Shown here: positions 17,106 through 25,509 of the stretch, piece by piece | Layout of the letters: each line of letters starts with the position of its first letter | How positions within the stretch are numbered: the stretch's first letter is position 1 | From: an uncultured Acidimicrobiia bacterium | Lineage (GTDB): Bacteria > Actinomycetota > Acidimicrobiia > Spongiisociales > Spongiisociaceae | Length of the DNA: 64,000 nucleotides | Assembly: GCA_958295745.1 (NCBI GenBank) | Contig: OY282370.1 | Span: 2,888,548-2,952,547 of the forward strand | Direction of reading: 5' to 3' | Notes under the pieces: model-generated | The model's database searches: none | Seen by the model: the letters and a program-made list of their open reading frames with translations, nothing else | What the model was told of the DNA's origin: nothing | Made by a program: the position numbers and the translations under genes

Positions 17106-17300
17106 TCCTCGATTAGCCTCCCCGACCCGGCGCAGCAGAGCGGCCCGGTCGCAGGGCGCGACGTTGCGCCACGTCTCGAAGGCCGCCTTCGCCTTGGCAA
17201 CGGCCCGGTCGGCCTCCTCGACCCCGGCGGCGGGTATCCGCGTGATGACCTGCCCGGCGGCGGGCTCTACGATCTCCGTGGTATCTGCCAATTCGTTCAT
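17105..17300 (-). pseudogene. 5' remnant of an aldehyde dehydrogenase gene
   Basis: ATG 17300 begins MNELADTTEIVEPAAGQ, then AAGVEEADRAVAKAKAAFET, the standard N-terminal part of NAD-dependent aldehyde dehydrogenases (EEADRAVAKAKAAFxxW). After AALLRRVG the frame is lost, though RLIEEQT can still be read in another frame, and the sequence then becomes yidC-like. The cofactor-binding and catalytic portions are gone. It is divergent from the aminotransferase operon at 17.4 kb, whose proposed pathway would normally use such an enzyme. Confidence 0.72.
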
Positions 17301-17411
17301 ACCGACCTTCGGTTATGCCGATGATATGATTCTTGGTCATCGAGCGAGGGGCCTGCAGCAGTCGTTGTTCAGCAGCCTCCCCGAATATCACACCTAGGAG
17401 GTCGATTGCAG

Positions 17412-19490
17412 GTGAAGGCACCGTTCGTCGCACCCGACGCCACTTCCGTGTTCCATCTCGAGCTGGCCCGCCGCTACCGGGTCATCGCCTCAGGGGAGGG
17501 CGCCTGGGTGGAGGACTCCACCGGAAAGCGGTATCTGGACGCCATGAGCGGCGGTTCGATGGCCGCCGGCCTAGGCCACGGGCGGCGCGACCTGATCGAG
17601 GCGGCCTGGGAACAGTCCCGCCGCATCTCCTACCTGGACAACAAACGGCTCACCAGCCCCTGGCAGGAGGCCCTGGCCGCCGAGCTGGTGAAGCTGGCCC
17701 CGCCGGGTTTCTCCCGGGTACGGTTCGTCACCGGGGGTTCAGAAGCCAACGAAGCCGTCCTCCGGGCAGCCCGCGCCTATCACCTGGCCCGGGGCGAACC
17801 GCAGCGGTGGCAGATCATCTCCCCGGCCCAGGCCTATCACGGCCCTACCATGGCCACCCTTTCCCTCACCGGACGGCCGGGACTGCAGGGCGCCTTCGGC
17901 CCCTACCTGAACCGCCACTCCCATATCCCGCCGTCCACCCGGAGGTTCGACCCCACCGGCCGGGAAGCGCTCGACGCCCTCGACGAGGCCTTGGAGCAGG
18001 CCGGACCCGAGAACGTCTCGGCTTTCTTCTGCGAGCCGGTGAGCGCCGCCGCGTTGCCGGCCTACTCGCCCCCCGACCTCTTCTGGGAGGGTCTGGCCGA
18101 GCGGAGGGAGCGGTACGGCTTCCTGGTCTGCTTCGACGAGGTGGTGACCGGCATCGGCAGGACCGGGAGATGGTTCGCCGCCAACGACGTTCCCTGTCCC
18201 GCCGACATGATCGCCCTGGCCAAGGGGCTGGGGGCGGGATACACGGCCATAGGCGCGGTGCTCTACGCCGAGCGCGTGTACGACGCCATCGCTTCGGGGC
18301 CGGTTCCCTACTCGATGGGCCACACCTGGGACGGGGCGCCGTTGCCGTGCGCGGTGGGCTTGGCGGTGCTCGAGGTGCTCGAAAAGGAGGGATGGGTGGA
18401 TCATGTGGCCGCCCGCGGACCTTCATTGCGCCAGGAACTGGAGGCGGCGCTGGAGGGCGATGAGATGGTGGGGGAGGTGCGCGGCCGCGGTTACCTGCTC
18501 GGCGTCGACTACGCGGATCCGAGGGACGGCAGCTCCTTCCTCCCCCCGGAGCTGGGGACGGCGGGCCGGATCGAGCGGGCCGCCGCCCGCCGCGGCCTGC
18601 TGATCCTGGGAACCCAGCCCACCCGGGACGGGTTCGCCGGCGACCAGCACCTGTTCGCGCCCCCTTTCGTGACGCCGGAGGCGGACCTGGCGGAGATGGT
18701 GGAACGCATGGCGGCTGCGGTGGGGGAGGTCTCCTCCGAAGTGAAGAACGAGATCCGTACGGGCCGGGTGCGGGGGGGCGGACCTTCGGGAACGGCGGGC
18801 GGCCTGCGGGTGCTGGTGGTGCAGCACGAGGAACCGACCCCCGGCGGGCTGGTGGTCGATTGGCTGCAGGAGCACGGGTCGGACGTGGAGGTCTTCCGCA
18901 TCGATCTGGACGACCGCCGCCCGGATCCAACCCGCTACGACATGATCGTGTCGCTCGGGTCCGAGTTCGCCGCCTTCGACGATTCCATCCCCTGGATAGG
19001 CCGGGAGAAGGACCTCCTGATAGAGGCTTTCGGGGCCGATGTCCCCATCCTGGGCGTCTGTTTCGGCGGCCAGCTGCTGGCCCGGGTTCTGGGAGGAGAG
19101 TCCTACCGGGGCGAGCTGTCGGAAGTGGGCTGGTTGAAAGTCAGAAGTAGGAACGAGGATCTGGTGCCGGAAGGCCCCTGGTTCCAATGGCACTTCGACA
19201 CTTTCACCCTGCCGCCGGGCGCCGAGCTTCTCGCCGACAGCGAGGCCGGGGTCCAGGCGTTCGCGGCCGGACGCAGCCTCGGGATCCAGTTCCACCCGGA
19301 GGTGACCAACGAGATCATGGCCCGATGGGTGGAGGTCTACCGCCACGAGCTCGACGACGACGGGGTCGATCCGGACGACCTCATGGACGAAACCCGGCGG
19401 CGGGCGGACGCATCGCAGGCCGCGGCGCGGCAGCTTCTGGAACGGTTCGTCGATGAGATCGCCGGGCTGGCCCTGCCGCGGCAAGGATGA
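17412..19490 (+). CDS. class III aminotransferase fused to class I glutamine amidotransferase
   Basis: About 692 aa. Residues 20-430 are a PLP-dependent class III (omega/GABA-type) aminotransferase: AMSGGSMAAGLGHG, FVTGGSEANEAVLRAAR, CFDEVVTGIGRTG and the Schiff-base Lys in ALAKGLGAG (about 271). A Gly-rich linker leads to a class I glutamine amidotransferase domain with nucleophile elbow GVCFGGQLLA (Cys about 549) and HPEV (His about 628, Glu about 630). I choose GTG 17412 because AGGAGGT lies nine bases upstream; TTG 17406 is too close. This fusion is unusual. With the following aminotransferase and glutamine-synthetase-like gene it suggests gamma-glutamylated amine catabolism: ligation, transamination, and release of glutamate by the amidotransferase domain. 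Substrate not determinable. Confidence 0.87.
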   Translation: MKAPFVAPDATSVFHLELARRYRVIASGEGAWVEDSTGKRYLDAMSGGSMAAGLGHGRRDLIEAAWEQSRRISYLDNKRLTSPWQEALAAELVKLAPPGFSRVRFVTGGSEANEAVLRAARAYHLARGEPQRWQIISPAQAYHGPTMATLSLTGRPGLQGAFGPYLNRHSHIPPSTRRFDPTGREALDALDEALEQAGPENVSAFFCEPVSAAALPAYSPPDLFWEGLAERRERYGFLVCFDEVVTGIGRTGRWFAANDVPCPADMIALAKGLGAGYTAIGAVLYAERVYDAIASGPVPYSMGHTWDGAPLPCAVGLAVLEVLEKEGWVDHVAARGPSLRQELEAALEGDEMVGEVRGRGYLLGVDYADPRDGSSFLPPELGTAGRIERAAARRGLLILGTQPTRDGFAGDQHLFAPPFVTPEADLAEMVERMAAAVGEVSSEVKNEIRTGRVRGGGPSGTAGGLRVLVVQHEEPTPGGLVVDWLQEHGSDVEVFRIDLDDRRPDPTRYDMIVSLGSEFAAFDDSIPWIGREKDLLIEAFGADVPILGVCFGGQLLARVLGGESYRGELSEVGWLKVRSRNEDLVPEGPWFQWHFDTFTLPPGAELLADSEAGVQAFAAGRSLGIQFHPEVTNEIMARWVEVYRHELDDDGVDPDDLMDETRRRADASQAAARQLLERFVDEIAGLALPRQG

Positions 19491-19527
19491 GGCGGGCTGT
19501 GGCCGAAAACACCGAAGGAGCAGCCGA

Positions 19528-20880
19528 GTGACCATCGACCAAGCATCCACCAGCGTATTCCCCAAGCATCCCGGCCTCGGTTATCCGAGCGTGGACCGCG
19601 CCCGGGGGGTGCGCCTCTACACCACCGACGGGCGGACCATCCTCGACGCCTGCTCGGGCGGGGCGATGGCGGCCGGCCTGGGGCACGGGGTGGGGGATAT
19701 CGTGGACGCCGCCGCCGCCTCCGTCGGCGGCATTCTCTACTACTACGCCCACCACTTCACCAACCAGCCTCAGGAGAAGCTGGCCGAGCGTCTGACGGGG
19801 CTGGCGCCGGAGATGACCCGGGTCCGTTTCCAGAGCGGCGGCGCCGAAGCGAATGAGACCGCCCTCCGGCTGGCCCGCCAATACCACGTCGACCGGGGCG
19901 AGAGCGGCAGGTGGCTCGTGATCTCCGCCGCCCAGTCATACCACGGCGCCACCATGGCCACCCTGGCCCTGAGCGGGCGGGCCGGCCTGCAGGCCCCGTT
20001 CGGCCCGTACATGGCCGGCCATCTGCACATCCCCCCGTGCACCGAGCGGTTCGACCCCACCGGTGAAGCCGCCCTCGATGCGCTCGACGAGGCTCTGGAA
20101 CGGGCCGGCCCCGAGAACGTGGCGGCTTTCTTCTGCGAGACGGTCAGCGCCCTCTCCCTGCCCGGATATTCGCCCCCCGACCGGTTCTGGGAGGGTCTGG
20201 CCGAGCGGCGGGAGCGGCACGGTTTCCTGATCTGCTTGGACGAGGTGGTCGTCGGCTTGGGGCGCACCGGCCGGTGGTTCGCCTACGAGGACCTGCCGAT
20301 CACCCCCGACATCGTTACTCTCGGCAAGACGCTCGGCGCCGGATACACGCCCCTTTCAGCCACCATGTGCCGGGCCCCGGTCTACGACGCCCTAGCCGGG
20401 GGTTCGCAGGAGTTCGACCTGGGCCATACCTGGGACGGCGCGCCTCTTTCGTGCGCGGTGGGCCTGGCCGTTATCGACTATATAGACCGCCGAGGCCTGG
20501 TCGAGCGGGTGGCCGGCCGCGGCCCCGCCCTGCGAGACGAGCTGGAGTCGGCGGTGAGCGGATGCGAGATGGTGGGCCGGGTGCGGGGCCGCGGGTTCCT
20601 GCTGGGGGTGGAGTACGTCGACCCCCGGGACGGCACCTCCATCCTGCCGTCGTCCGCGGGGCTCGCCGACATGGTGGATTCCCATGCCCTCGACAGCGGC
20701 CTGCTGGTCCGTTCCACCCCCGCAGACAGCAACCGGTGGGCGGGCGACCAGACCCTTTTGGCGCCGGCCTTCACGAGCACCGACGAGGAGCTGTCCGAGA
20801 TGATCGAGCGCTTTGCCCAAGTGGTGGGGGAGGTGGAGCGAATCGTGAAAGACCGCCTGCCGAATGGAGCTGCGAAATGA
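19528..20880 (+). CDS. class III aminotransferase
   Basis: A 450-aa PLP enzyme paralogous to the aminotransferase half of the preceding gene (ACSGGAMAAGLGHG, FQSGGAEANETALRLAR, CLDEVVVGLGRTG, Lys267 in TLGKTLGAGYTPL). GTG 19528 follows GAAGGAGCAG at normal spacing, 37 bases after the previous stop. Class III members act on omega-amino groups (GABA, beta-alanine, putrescine-like amines, polyamine derivatives). Two tandem related aminotransferases point to a stepwise route or a heteromer. The stop overlaps the ATG of the ligase gene. Confidence 0.92.
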   Translation: MTIDQASTSVFPKHPGLGYPSVDRARGVRLYTTDGRTILDACSGGAMAAGLGHGVGDIVDAAAASVGGILYYYAHHFTNQPQEKLAERLTGLAPEMTRVRFQSGGAEANETALRLARQYHVDRGESGRWLVISAAQSYHGATMATLALSGRAGLQAPFGPYMAGHLHIPPCTERFDPTGEAALDALDEALERAGPENVAAFFCETVSALSLPGYSPPDRFWEGLAERRERHGFLICLDEVVVGLGRTGRWFAYEDLPITPDIVTLGKTLGAGYTPLSATMCRAPVYDALAGGSQEFDLGHTWDGAPLSCAVGLAVIDYIDRRGLVERVAGRGPALRDELESAVSGCEMVGRVRGRGFLLGVEYVDPRDGTSILPSSAGLADMVDSHALDSGLLVRSTPADSNRWAGDQTLLAPAFTSTDEELSEMIERFAQVVGEVERIVKDRLPNGAAK

Positions 20881-22169
20881 TCTGGTCCCCTTCCGAAGAC
20901 GGCTTCGTACTGCTCGGTATGCCCGACGTGCACGGTTCGATCCGGGGCAAGGCGCTGCGCCCCGGCGCCTTCCGCAACGCGGTGGAGAAGGGCGCGGTGA
21001 TGACCGACCTCTGGCTGGGCCTGGATCCGGTGGACATGCCGATCACCGACTACCGCACGTACGGGATCAACACCGGCGCCCCGGATCTGCTGCTGACGCC
21101 CGACCCCGCCTCGCTCCGCCCGCTGTCATGGCGGCCCGGCTGGGGTGTTTGTCTGGCCGATCCGAGCTGGCCGGACGGGTCCCGGTGCCGCCTCGCCTCC
21201 CGCGAGGTCCTGCGGGATGTCCTAGCGGACCTGGCAGAACTCGGTTACGAGGTGATGGCCGGGTTCGAATACGAAGTGCGGATCCGGGACGGAGCGGGCC
21301 GGCCACTGTCCTCGGGCATCAGCTACAGCCTGGGCGAGATCGGACGCTTCGACGCCCTGCTGGAGGTGCTGGTACCGGCCTTCGAAGGCCTGGGCGTGGA
21401 TCTGGAGGCGGTGCATACCGAGGCGGCGCCGGGCCTGCTGGAGCTGAACATCGCCGCCCGGCGCGGTTTGCAGGCCGCCGACGACGCCGCTCTCCTCAAG
21501 TTCGCCGTCAAGGAAACGGCGGCCTCTCTGGGTCTCAGCGCCAGCTTCCTGGCCAAGACCGAGCCCTTGGAGGAAGGTTCCAGCGGCCACGTCCACATGT
21601 CGTTCTGGCAGGGCGGGGAGAACGCCTTCGCCCCCGGCCCCGGCGGGGATCTCCCGGAGGCATGTATGTCGGCCGTAGCCGGGCTGCTCGATCACCTCCC
21701 GGCGGCCTCCCTGCTGATCAACCCGACCGTGAACTCGTACAAGCGGCTGGTCCCGGGCTACTTCGCCCCCGTGAACGTGAGCTGGGGGTACGAGAACCGC
21801 TCCGCCTCGGTGCGGGCCATCCGGGGCAGCGGCCCGGCCCGCTCCCGGCTCGAATGCCGCCGCCCGGGCGCCGACGCCAATCCTTACCTGGCGCTGGCGG
21901 CTCTGGTGTCCTCGGCGGTGCTCGGAATCCGGGAAGGGTCTCTGCCGCCCCCGCCCGAGAGCCGGGACGTGTCCGAGCGGAGCGACCTGCCGGCCCTTCC
22001 CAACTCCTTGGAGAGCGCCTTGGCGGCATTCCGCGACGATGCAGAGCTGCGAACGGCGCTGGGCGCCGAGTTCAGCGAGTACTACGACATCTCGAGAGCC
22101 TGGGAGCTGAAAGCCTGGCAGCGGAGCGTGAGCGACTGGGAGCGGGACCGTTACACCGGGGCCGTCTGA
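20877..22169 (+). CDS. glutamine-synthetase-like gamma-glutamyl ligase
   Basis: A 430-aa member of the glutamine synthetase superfamily. The metal/substrate motifs are AGFEYEVRI, SSGHVHMSFW, NPTVNSYKRLVPGYFAPVN, WGYENRSASVRAI and RLECRRPGADANPYLALAAL. The N-terminus is that of GlnA-like/PuuA-type ligases rather than housekeeping GlnA, and the gene context (two aminotransferases and an amidotransferase domain) supports gamma-glutamylation of an amine. ATG 20877 overlaps the aminotransferase stop (ATGA). It is the last gene of the operon. Confidence 0.88.
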   Translation: MIWSPSEDGFVLLGMPDVHGSIRGKALRPGAFRNAVEKGAVMTDLWLGLDPVDMPITDYRTYGINTGAPDLLLTPDPASLRPLSWRPGWGVCLADPSWPDGSRCRLASREVLRDVLADLAELGYEVMAGFEYEVRIRDGAGRPLSSGISYSLGEIGRFDALLEVLVPAFEGLGVDLEAVHTEAAPGLLELNIAARRGLQAADDAALLKFAVKETAASLGLSASFLAKTEPLEEGSSGHVHMSFWQGGENAFAPGPGGDLPEACMSAVAGLLDHLPAASLLINPTVNSYKRLVPGYFAPVNVSWGYENRSASVRAIRGSGPARSRLECRRPGADANPYLALAALVSSAVLGIREGSLPPPPESRDVSERSDLPALPNSLESALAAFRDDAELRTALGAEFSEYYDISRAWELKAWQRSVSDWERDRYTGAV

Positions 22170-22224
22170 GCCTGCGCCGCCTTCCCGGCAACCGCCCCGC
22201 ATATCAGCCCTTGCCCCCGATTGC

Positions 22225-22270
22225 TCATAGCCGGGGCGTCGGGGTGGGCGTCACAGCGTCGGACGGCGCC
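22225..22270 (+). repeat. dispersed intergenic repeat, copy A
   Basis: TCATAGCCGGGGCGTCGGGG followed by TGGGCGTCACAGCGTCGG. The core GTCGGGGTGGGCG, preceded by TCAT-(A/G)-CCGGG, recurs at 24058-24112, 27012-27054 (minus strand) and 34361-34405, always outside genes. Here it lies between the convergent ligase and thioesterase genes. Confidence 0.5.
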
Positions 22271-22293
22271 GTGAACCAGGCTACCCGCCGTCT

Positions 22294-22752
22294 TCAGTCC
22301 GCCGGGGCCAGCTCCTCGATGGTGTGGCTCACCAGATACAGGCCGGAAGCTGATACGGCTACCCGGCCGTCCTCGGCGTCCAGCAGCTCGCCGCTGATGC
22401 TCAGCCGCTTGCCCCGCCGCTCGTCCACCCGCCCCCGCAGCTCAATGCGGTCACCCAGGTTGGTGACCGGGCGGCGGTAGCGCAGCTCCAGTTTGGCGGT
22501 CACGGTCAGCACCTCCTCCTGGATGATGCCCGCCCACACCAGGATCTCGTCCAGGGCTGTAGCCGAGATGCCCCCGTGGAGGTTCCCGATGGTCCCCTGG
22601 TAGTCGGAGCGGGCTGTGAACCGGGCCGCGATGTCGCCGCCCCGACGGGTGAAACCGTCGAGGTGCAGGCCGATCGGGTTGGCCAGGCCGCAGGCGAAGC
22701 ACCCGTTGCCCGTGTGCTCCCGCAGCCGGTTCGACATCTCGGCGATCGACAT
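22294..22752 (-). CDS. PaaI/hotdog-fold thioesterase
   Basis: About 152 aa with a small hotdog fold: GCFACGLANPIGLHL at the N-terminus, then NLHGGISATALDEILVWAGI, where the HGG-x-SATALDE helix is the acyl-CoA thioesterase active-site region, and a C-terminal strand AVSASGLYLV. It probably hydrolyses an acyl-CoA of unknown identity. ATG 22752 starts just after the xpt stop (22760); an in-frame TTG at 22767 would overlap xpt. Third gene of a nth-xpt-thioesterase minus-strand unit. Confidence 0.82.
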   Translation of the reverse strand: MSIAEMSNRLREHTGNGCFACGLANPIGLHLDGFTRRGGDIAARFTARSDYQGTIGNLHGGISATALDEILVWAGIIQEEVLTVTAKLELRYRRPVTNLGDRIELRGRVDERRGKRLSISGELLDAEDGRVAVSASGLYLVSHTIEELAPAD

Positions 22753-22759
22753 GGCTGCC

Positions 22760-23338
22760 TCAGCCAAACCGGATGACTCCTCCCTCTACCGAGGCGATGT
22801 TCAGCACCGACCACACCGGCCATCCCCGCTCTTCGAGCCGGGCCCGTCCGCCCACCCAGGCCTTCTCCACCGCGAACACCGATCCCAACATCAGACAACC
22901 CAGATCCTCGACGATCTCGCCCAGCGCCGCCGCCGTGCGCCCCTGCGCCAGGAAATCGTCTACCACCAGCACCCGCAGGCCGGGATCCAGCACCCGCCGC
23001 CGGATCTCGATGGTGTATTCGAAACCCTTGGTGGCGGACGACACTTCGCGGCTGGCCGTCTGCCGGGGGCCGGGCAGCACGTACTTCTTGGCGTAGACCA
23101 TCGGCAGATCCATCTCCGCCGCGGTCAGCAGGGCGGGAGGGATGCCGCTCGCCTCGGCGGTGACGATCACGTCCGGGCGCAACGGGGCCGCTATCGCCGC
23201 CATGCGCCTGGCTATCTCGGCCATCACCGCCGTGTTCACCCGGTGGTTGATGAACGTGTCCACGTTGACGATGTCTCCGTTTACGCTCGACCGCTCGACT
23301 AGGTAGTTCTCCAAGTCCATGCCCGCGGGGTCCGTCAT
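22760..23338 (-). CDS. xpt: xanthine phosphoribosyltransferase
   Basis: A 192-aa purine-salvage enzyme converting xanthine and PRPP to XMP. It contains the type I PRTase PRPP loop VLVVDDFLAQGRTAAAL, with FINHRVNT, VTAEASGIPPALLTA and MVYAKKY matching Xpt specifically. ATG 23338 overlaps the nth stop (ATGA), suggesting coupling. No purine riboswitch can be seen because the gene is internal to the unit. Confidence 0.92.
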   Translation of the reverse strand: MTDPAGMDLENYLVERSSVNGDIVNVDTFINHRVNTAVMAEIARRMAAIAAPLRPDVIVTAEASGIPPALLTAAEMDLPMVYAKKYVLPGPRQTASREVSSATKGFEYTIEIRRRVLDPGLRVLVVDDFLAQGRTAAALGEIVEDLGCLMLGSVFAVEKAWVGGRARLEERGWPVWSVLNIASVEGGVIRFG

Positions 23339-24033
23339 GAGGTTTCTCCTTCCGGCGCGGGCGTCTTGGGATCGTACGGGCAGAGGTCATGGAGGTCGCA
23401 TTCCCAGCACCGGGGGCGGCGGGCTTCGCACACGTCCCGCCCGAACTGGATTATACGCATCGAAAGGCGCCTCCATTCGTGTTTGGGGACCAGGGCCTTG
23501 AGCTCCTGTTCTATCTTGGCGGGGTCGTCCTCCGCGGTCATCTCGAGGCGGTTGGTGATCCTGCGCACGTGGGTGTCGACCGCGATGGCCGGCTGCCCGA
23601 ATGCCTCCGCCAAGACAACGGAGGCGGTCTTGCGGCCCACCCCCTTCAGCGTTACCAGATCCTCCATGCGTTCGGGGACCACCCCTCCGTAGCGGTCTAC
23701 CAGGTCCTGGGCCAAGGCGATGATCGAGCGGGTCTTCTGGCGGTAGAAACCGGTGGAGAAGATCACCTGCTCCACCCGCTCGTGGTCGGCCATGGCCAGG
23801 TCCTCGACGTTGGGCCACCGGGCGAACAGCTCCGGGGTGGCCCGGTTCACGTTCTCGTCGGTGGTCTGGGCGGAGATGACCGTAGAAACCAGCAGCTCGA
23901 ACGGGTTCCGATAGCGCAGGGCGGTAGTTATCTCGGGGTAGCGGACCGCCAAGCGGTTCACGATGCGCCGGGCGTAACCCCGCTCCTTAGGGGTGGGTAC
24001 GGTGCCGTCCGCTCTTTTCTCGCCTGCCGCCAT
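23335..24033 (-). CDS. nth: endonuclease III
   Basis: About 232 aa base-excision-repair glycosylase/AP lyase. The helix-hairpin-helix LKGVGRKTASVVLAEAFG contains the catalytic Lys, the catalytic Asp is in AIAVDTHVRRITNRL, and the C-terminal iron-sulfur cluster is CEARRPRCWECDLHDLC (C-x6-C-x2-C-x5-C). Start at ATG 24033; the frame stays open to 24138, but that part covers intergenic repeat sequence. Divergent from the MATE transporter. Confidence 0.94.
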   Translation of the reverse strand: MAAGEKRADGTVPTPKERGYARRIVNRLAVRYPEITTALRYRNPFELLVSTVISAQTTDENVNRATPELFARWPNVEDLAMADHERVEQVIFSTGFYRQKTRSIIALAQDLVDRYGGVVPERMEDLVTLKGVGRKTASVVLAEAFGQPAIAVDTHVRRITNRLEMTAEDDPAKIEQELKALVPKHEWRRLSMRIIQFGRDVCEARRPRCWECDLHDLCPYDPKTPAPEGETS

Positions 24034-24057
24034 AGACGCGGAGGTTAACCCTGATCG

Positions 24058-24112
24058 TTCATGGCCGGGTCGTCGGGGTGGGCGGCGCAGGCGTTGCTCC
24101 GTAACCGGCGCC
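24058..24112 (+). repeat. dispersed intergenic repeat, copy B
   Basis: TCATGGCCGGGTCGTCGGGG followed by TGGGCGGCGCAGGCG, matching copies A, C and D. It lies between the divergent nth and MATE genes. Confidence 0.5.
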
Positions 24113-24228
24113 CCTGCCCACCCAACCCAAAACCTCATGCACAGTCAGGATCAGAAGGCCCGCCGACCACGGGAATCTTCTTCGCCGAGCTGACCGCCAT
24201 AAGCTCCCCGTCCAAAGCGAAGAGCCCG

Positions 24229-25509
24229 ATGTTCCGTATCACCGAAGACGACCGCAGCATATTCCGGCTGGCCGTTCCCGCGTTGGGGGCGCTGGCCGCC
24301 GAGCCTCTCGTGGCGTTGGTTGACACCGCCTTCGTGGGCCGCCTGGGCGAGGAACCCCTGGCCGCCCTAGGGGTGGTCACGGCGTTGCTGATGCTGGTCT
24401 TCTTCGTGTTCTTCGTCCTTTCCTTCGCCGCCACCCCCCTGATCGCCCGCGCCGTCGGCGCCGGCGACCGGGACCGGGCCTCCGACTTGGTGGGCCAGTC
24501 CCTGCTTTTGGCCGCCGTTCTGGCCGCGGCCGGCCTGTCCGTGATCGAAGGCGCAGCGCCGCGGTTGGTGGATCTGATGGGGGCTTCCCCGGAGGTGAAA
24601 GGCGCCGCGGTGGATTATCTACGCATCCGCGGCCTCGGCCTCCCGTCCCTGCTCGCCATCACCGTGGGCCACGCCGTATACCGAGGGGTGGGGAATACCC
24701 GCACCCCGATGTACATCACCTTGGGCCTGAGCCTGATCAATGCGGTGCTCGACCCGGTGCTGATCTTCGGGTTCGGTTGGGGGCTGGCGGGGGCGGGCAT
24801 CGCTACGGTGACCGCCCAGACCGCCGGGGCTGCCGTATTCCTGTACCTGCTGGTAACCGGCCGCACCGGTTTGGCCTTCCGGTGGGTGGTTCCCCGGTGG
24901 AAGGACATGTCCGAGCTGGCGGGCGCCGGCTCGGCTCTCTTCGTGCGGACGCTGATGCTGGTGGCGACCTTCACGGCGGCGGCGGGGGCCGCCGCCCGTC
25001 TGGGGGTGACCCAGGTGGCCGCCCATCAGGTGGCGGTCCAGGTCTGGTTGTTCCTGTCCCTGGTAGTCGACTCGATCGCCATCGCCGCCCAGAACCTGGT
25101 GGCGGTCCGGCTCGAGACCGACCGCCGGGAGGCCCGGCGGCTGTCCAACCGGATGCTCGGTTGGGGGTTCGTCTGGGGCCTGCTGCTGGCGGCGGTGTTC
25201 TGGCTGCTGCGGGGCGTCCTGCCCGGCTGGTTCACTTCCGATCAGTCGGTCATCGCCGCGGCCGCTTCCCTGATGCCCTTCGTGGCAGCCACCCAGCCGC
25301 TCAACAGCGTGGTGTTCGTCCTCGACGGGATCATGATCGGCGCCACCGACTTCAAATTCCTGGCCGCCGCCATGACCGGGGCGGCTGTTCTCACCTGCCT
25401 GCTGATAGTCCTGGCCGGGTCGCTGGCGGGCATATGGTGGGCGCTGGTGGTGTTGATGGCGGCCCGGCTGGTTCCCCTTGCCCTGCGCTATATACGGATC
25501 GTCACCTGA
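24229..25509 (+). CDS. MATE-family (DinF-like) efflux transporter
   Basis: A 426-aa polytopic protein with the two-fold repeated MATE architecture of about 12 membrane segments. Family stretches include IFRLAVPALGALAAEPLVAL, VDTAFVGRLG, GVGNTRTPMYITLGLSLINA, VLDPVLIFGFGWGLAGAGIA and AVSQNLVA-like IAAQNLVAVRL. Likely a Na+ or H+ antiporter exporting organic cations or metabolites. ATG 24229 chosen because the protein similarity begins there. Its end overlaps the convergent MFS gene by 22 bases. Confidence 0.88.
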   Translation: MFRITEDDRSIFRLAVPALGALAAEPLVALVDTAFVGRLGEEPLAALGVVTALLMLVFFVFFVLSFAATPLIARAVGAGDRDRASDLVGQSLLLAAVLAAAGLSVIEGAAPRLVDLMGASPEVKGAAVDYLRIRGLGLPSLLAITVGHAVYRGVGNTRTPMYITLGLSLINAVLDPVLIFGFGWGLAGAGIATVTAQTAGAAVFLYLLVTGRTGLAFRWVVPRWKDMSELAGAGSALFVRTLMLVATFTAAAGAAARLGVTQVAAHQVAVQVWLFLSLVVDSIAIAAQNLVAVRLETDRREARRLSNRMLGWGFVWGLLLAAVFWLLRGVLPGWFTSDQSVIAAAASLMPFVAATQPLNSVVFVLDGIMIGATDFKFLAAAMTGAAVLTCLLIVLAGSLAGIWWALVVLMAARLVPLALRYIRIVT

